From assembly GCA_946408865.1 (NCBI GenBank), contig CAMJTZ010000089.1, positions 1 through 7,525 on the forward strand: DNA of 7,525 bases. Reading direction: 5' to 3'. Below the pieces are notes generated by a model, which worked only from the letters and a program-made list of their open reading frames with translations, did not search any database and was not told the origin of the DNA. This stretch comes from an uncultured Clostridia bacterium (GTDB lineage: Bacteria > Bacillota_A > Clostridia > Christensenellales > Aristaeellaceae). Within the stretch, counting starts at the first letter, position 1. Each line of letters begins with the position of its first letter. A program made the position numbers and the translations under genes. Positions 5,404 through 7,525 of this stretch are shown one piece after another.

Positions 5404-7143
5404 TCAGATGATCATCAGCAGCGTATTGACACCCGCATCCGTATGATAATCCATGTGTTTCGTCAGCCTGCCGATCATCCGGATTCCGATATTCTTCGCC
5501 GGATCCTCCGGCTCGAACTGGTCGATCCGCTGTTTCGGATCGAAAGCGGGACAGTCGTCCCGAACCCGCACCACCAGCTCCTTCTCCGCCACCACGCGGA
5601 TTTCCACTGTGTGCGCCTTTCCGTCCTTCCGGCCGTAGCAGATCACATTCCCGGCCATCTCCTCCACGCATAAGCCGACGACGGAGCGGGTTCTCATGGA
5701 AAAACCCCGGGTTCCCAGGAAATCGATGATATCCTTTGACAGCCGGGCCACTTCCTCCATACTGTTCACCGTGGCCTCCAGAACGTCTTCCGCCTTCGCG
5801 CCGAAGCCCTCCGGCAATTTCATCCATTCCTCCGCGCACCGCGGAAGCCTCCGCAGACCGGCCATAATCCAGACGAGGACCGACAGCAGGCTGAGGATGT
5901 CAGCCAGGGGCTGCGCCAGCCAGACCCCTGTCGCCCCGAACAGCTGCATTCCGGCAATGGCCATTCCCGCGATAAAAAGCTGCCCCATGAAGTTCATCAC
6001 GTTCACAATCTTCATATGCTCCTCAATCTGCAGGAGCCGGGTCCACACCACAAACACCGTGTTGAAAACAAAAGAGGAAGAGAAGCAGAGCAGCATCTCC
6101 CGCGTCAGGCGTGCGGTCTCTCCGCCTTCCGGAAAGAAAAAACCGCTGATCACTCCGCTGCCGGCCATCGCGATCGCCATAACCACGCCGCTCAGCAGCA
6201 GCCCCGTCTTCACGGCATAGCCCGTAAGTGCCTTCAGGCTTTCACGGTCCCTTTCCCCGTAATAGATGCTGGCCATGAGCGTAAATGCGTTGCCCGTTCC
6301 CTGCGGAATTGCGCCGATAAAGCACAGCAGGGTGTTTTCAACATTCAGTGCGGCGATGCCCGCCGCCCCGATCGAACCCATGACGGTCAGATTGAGAAGA
6401 TAGCTTCTGAGCGTTACTCCGGCGTTGAACAGCACCTCCGGAAAACCCAGCCGGATCGTCTCCCGCATATTCCGGAAGCTGATCAGTTTCCACTCGAAGT
6501 GATATGCCTTTGATTTCTTCAGGAAAGCCGGAAACAGAATCAGCGTGGAAAGAACGTAGCTGACAGCGGTAGCCAGTCCCATGCCGAAGATCCCCGTTTC
6601 CAGGACGCTGACCATCAGGAAATCGAGCGCCGTATTGGAAGCCACCATAAATCCGGTGACATAGTAGCTTTTCTTCAGTTCATTATTGCAGGGCAGATAG
6701 GTCAGCAGCGCGGATGTGGCGCAGAGGAACGGAATGCCAGGCGCGTAGCCGGCAATATAGCTCCGCAGGTATTCCGCCGTCTCACCGCGGGCGCCCAGAA
6801 GCCCGGCCAGCGGGCTCCGGAGGCAGAAGCATCCGAAACCCAGCAGCAGCCCGTACCCTGTCACGGTAGCCACCGCGGTGGAGAACAGGGAAATCACGTC
6901 GTTCCGTCTGCCGCTGCCGATCGCCCGGCCGCAAAGAATCGTGGTGCCCCGCAGGATGACGTAAAACAGGAAGGTCACCGTCAGCATCGGATTGAAAAAG
7001 CCGATTCCGGCCACTGCTTCCGGGCCGATGTACCTGCCCGTCAGGATCGTGTCGACCAGCGCGTTGATGGATCCGGCTGTCACCGCTGCAATCTGGATGG
7101 GCAGAAGCTTCAGAAAAGGCTTCCTGATCGTGCTGGACGCCAT
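5404..7143 (-). CDS. MATE-family efflux transporter fused to a C-terminal RsbW/SpoIIAB-like ATPase domain
   Basis: Protein of 579 residues. Residues 1 to about 430 are a MATE (NorM/DinF-like) transporter of two six-helix halves (about 10-215 and 225-425). The first half starts PIQIAAVTAGSINALVDTILTGRYIGPEAVAGIGFFNP, the usual first two helices. Such proteins export drugs or metabolites using an ion gradient. After a linker with a helical stretch (EDVLEATVNSMEEVARLSKDI) comes a GHKL/HATPase_c_2 domain (about 470-579). Its N box is EEMAGN (Glu494-Glu495, Asn499), its first Gly-box region is DDCPAFDP (Asp529, Asp530), and its second is NIGIRMIGRLT with a closing GVNTLLM. Relatives of this domain are anti-sigma factor serine kinases. 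ATG 7143 is chosen, 8 bases after AAAGGAG (7152-7158); the ATG at 7161 has no spacer to its own purine stretch. No terminator is seen downstream on this strand. Confidence 0.88.
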   Translation of the reverse strand: MASSTIRKPFLKLLPIQIAAVTAGSINALVDTILTGRYIGPEAVAGIGFFNPMLTVTFLFYVILRGTTILCGRAIGSGRRNDVISLFSTAVATVTGYGLLLGFGCFCLRSPLAGLLGARGETAEYLRSYIAGYAPGIPFLCATSALLTYLPCNNELKKSYYVTGFMVASNTALDFLMVSVLETGIFGMGLATAVSYVLSTLILFPAFLKKSKAYHFEWKLISFRNMRETIRLGFPEVLFNAGVTLRSYLLNLTVMGSIGAAGIAALNVENTLLCFIGAIPQGTGNAFTLMASIYYGERDRESLKALTGYAVKTGLLLSGVVMAIAMAGSGVISGFFFPEGGETARLTREMLLCFSSSFVFNTVFVVWTRLLQIEEHMKIVNVMNFMGQLFIAGMAIAGMQLFGATGVWLAQPLADILSLLSVLVWIMAGLRRLPRCAEEWMKLPEGFGAKAEDVLEATVNSMEEVARLSKDIIDFLGTRGFSMRTRSVVGLCVEEMAGNVICYGRKDGKAHTVEIRVVAEKELVVRVRDDCPAFDPKQRIDQFEPEDPAKNIGIRMIGRLTKHMDYHTDAGVNTLLMII

Positions 7144-7151
7144 TTCATCGT

Positions 7152-7158
7152 CTCCTTT
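7152..7158 (-). promoter_or_regulatory. Ribosome binding site AAAGGAG of the MATE-fusion gene
   Basis: AAAGGAG on the - strand lies 8 bases before the ATG at 7143 and fixes that start. It begins just after the overlap of the helicase stop codon (7160-7158) with the longer candidate ATG (7161-7159). Confidence 0.75.
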
Positions 7159-7525
7159 CATCCTTCTGTTTTATATAACGTCTCTTTGTTTACTTTATTC
7201 ACCGCCGCCGCGTTTTTTCCTTCCGGTTCCTTCCCGACAACCGGAAATCCTCCCGGATCCGCCGCAGGTCTTGGCTTCCATGTGAACACCTGCTGCGCAC
7301 TGCGCTTGTCCGGCAGGAAGTACGCTTCCCGGTACCGCCCGATGAACCGCCCCAGCCGTTCGCCCCGGTCCAGCACCCGGTATTCCGCGAAGAGATCCAT
7401 GAGCCCGTTCCCGGTCGGCGTGCCGGTGAGGCCGACAATCCGTTCCGCCTTCGTCTGCAGCCGGAGCATAGCCCGGAACCGTTTCGACTGCCAGCTTTTA
7501 AATGACGATAGTTCGTCTATCACAA
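7158..7525 (-). pseudogene. Fragment of a phage-type SNF2-like DEAD/DEAH helicase, cut by the window edge and truncated at its 3' end
   Basis: The reading frame is open at the right edge. The visible part begins VIDELSSFKSWQSKRFRAM, the Walker B (D-E-x-x) segment of a superfamily 2 helicase, and continues with motif III in IVGLTGTPTGNGLMDLFAEY, then LDRGERLGRFIGRYREAYFLPDKR. This series is typical of helicases in Firmicutes prophages, usually about 450 residues with two RecA-like domains. After FTWKPRPAAD the family pattern stops, and about 30 unrelated residues lead to a TGA at 7160-7158. The second RecA-like domain is therefore missing and the product should be inactive. The stop overlaps an ATG (7161) in the frame of the MATE fusion, and the preferred MATE start follows 14 bases later. 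I read it as a prophage remnant, with the rest outside the window. Confidence 0.7.
7170..7177 (-). promoter_or_regulatory. Weak candidate -10 region for the MATE-fusion gene
   Basis: The - strand reads TATATAAA here, within an AT-rich stretch about 30 bases upstream of the ATG at 7143. No good -35 box is found 16-18 bases further up (best is about 3 of 6 matches). The gene may instead be read from further right. Confidence 0.25.

Noticed and set aside
5258..5839. Open - strand frame of about 193 codons overlapping the ATPase domain
   Set aside because: Composition is dominated by Gly and Arg, it crosses the terminator at 5350-5372, and it is a shifted frame of the MATE-fusion gene.
1..7525. 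tRNA, rRNA, CRISPR array or insertion sequence
   Set aside because: No cloverleaf pattern, no regularly spaced repeats, and no transposase or terminal inverted repeats were seen on either strand.

Overview
The window looks like a piece of chromosome from a GC-rich Gram-positive anaerobe of the Clostridia, probably from gut or rumen. Evidence: near-perfect AGGAGG-type ribosome binding sites, consensus TTGACA/TACAAT-type promoters, short Lys-rich Sec signal peptides ending in ALA-E, a D,D-carboxypeptidase, a GGDEF remnant, and a helicase fragment of the type common in Firmicutes prophages. The style of the secreted proteins recalls Aristaeellaceae-like lineages, but that is an impression, not a result.

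Layout. Positions 1-94 hold two terminators in opposite orientation. One ends an unseen + strand gene to the left; the other ends a - strand operon of two secreted proteins: an SH3-like protein (714-1301), then an acidic exported protein of unknown function (123-683). The operon starts from a strong promoter at 1389-1417, and its leader can form a long hairpin. Divergent from it, on +, is a D-alanyl-D-alanine carboxypeptidase with two N-terminal peptidoglycan-binding repeats (1491-2825). It meets, tail to tail with only 4 bases between, a - strand tyrosine-phosphatase-type gene (2830-3642) that has its own consensus promoter. Next on + come a decayed GGDEF C-terminus (3817-4086) and an intact ACT-domain protein (4104-4469). 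A - strand six-helix membrane protein (4509-5069) lies head to head, 9 bases away, with a small + strand gene (5079-5324) whose product carries a bacteriocin-type double-glycine leader. That gene ends at a strong UUCG-loop terminator. Facing it on - is a 579-residue MATE-family transporter fused to an RsbW/SpoIIAB-like ATPase domain (5404-7143). At the right edge is a truncated phage-type SNF2-like helicase (from 7158), whose stop codon lies just upstream of the transporter start.

How they fit together. The left half is cell-envelope biology: exported SH3-like protein, peptidoglycan carboxypeptidase, and another exported protein. The right half is more accessory: a likely leader-peptide product, a transporter with a built-in ATP-binding domain, a decayed signalling gene and a phage remnant. 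The two most interesting items are the orphan double-glycine peptide and the MATE-ATPase fusion, which converge on one terminator. No peptidase-transporter, radical SAM enzyme or other maturation gene is visible, so a peptide-secretion system is a hypothesis only.
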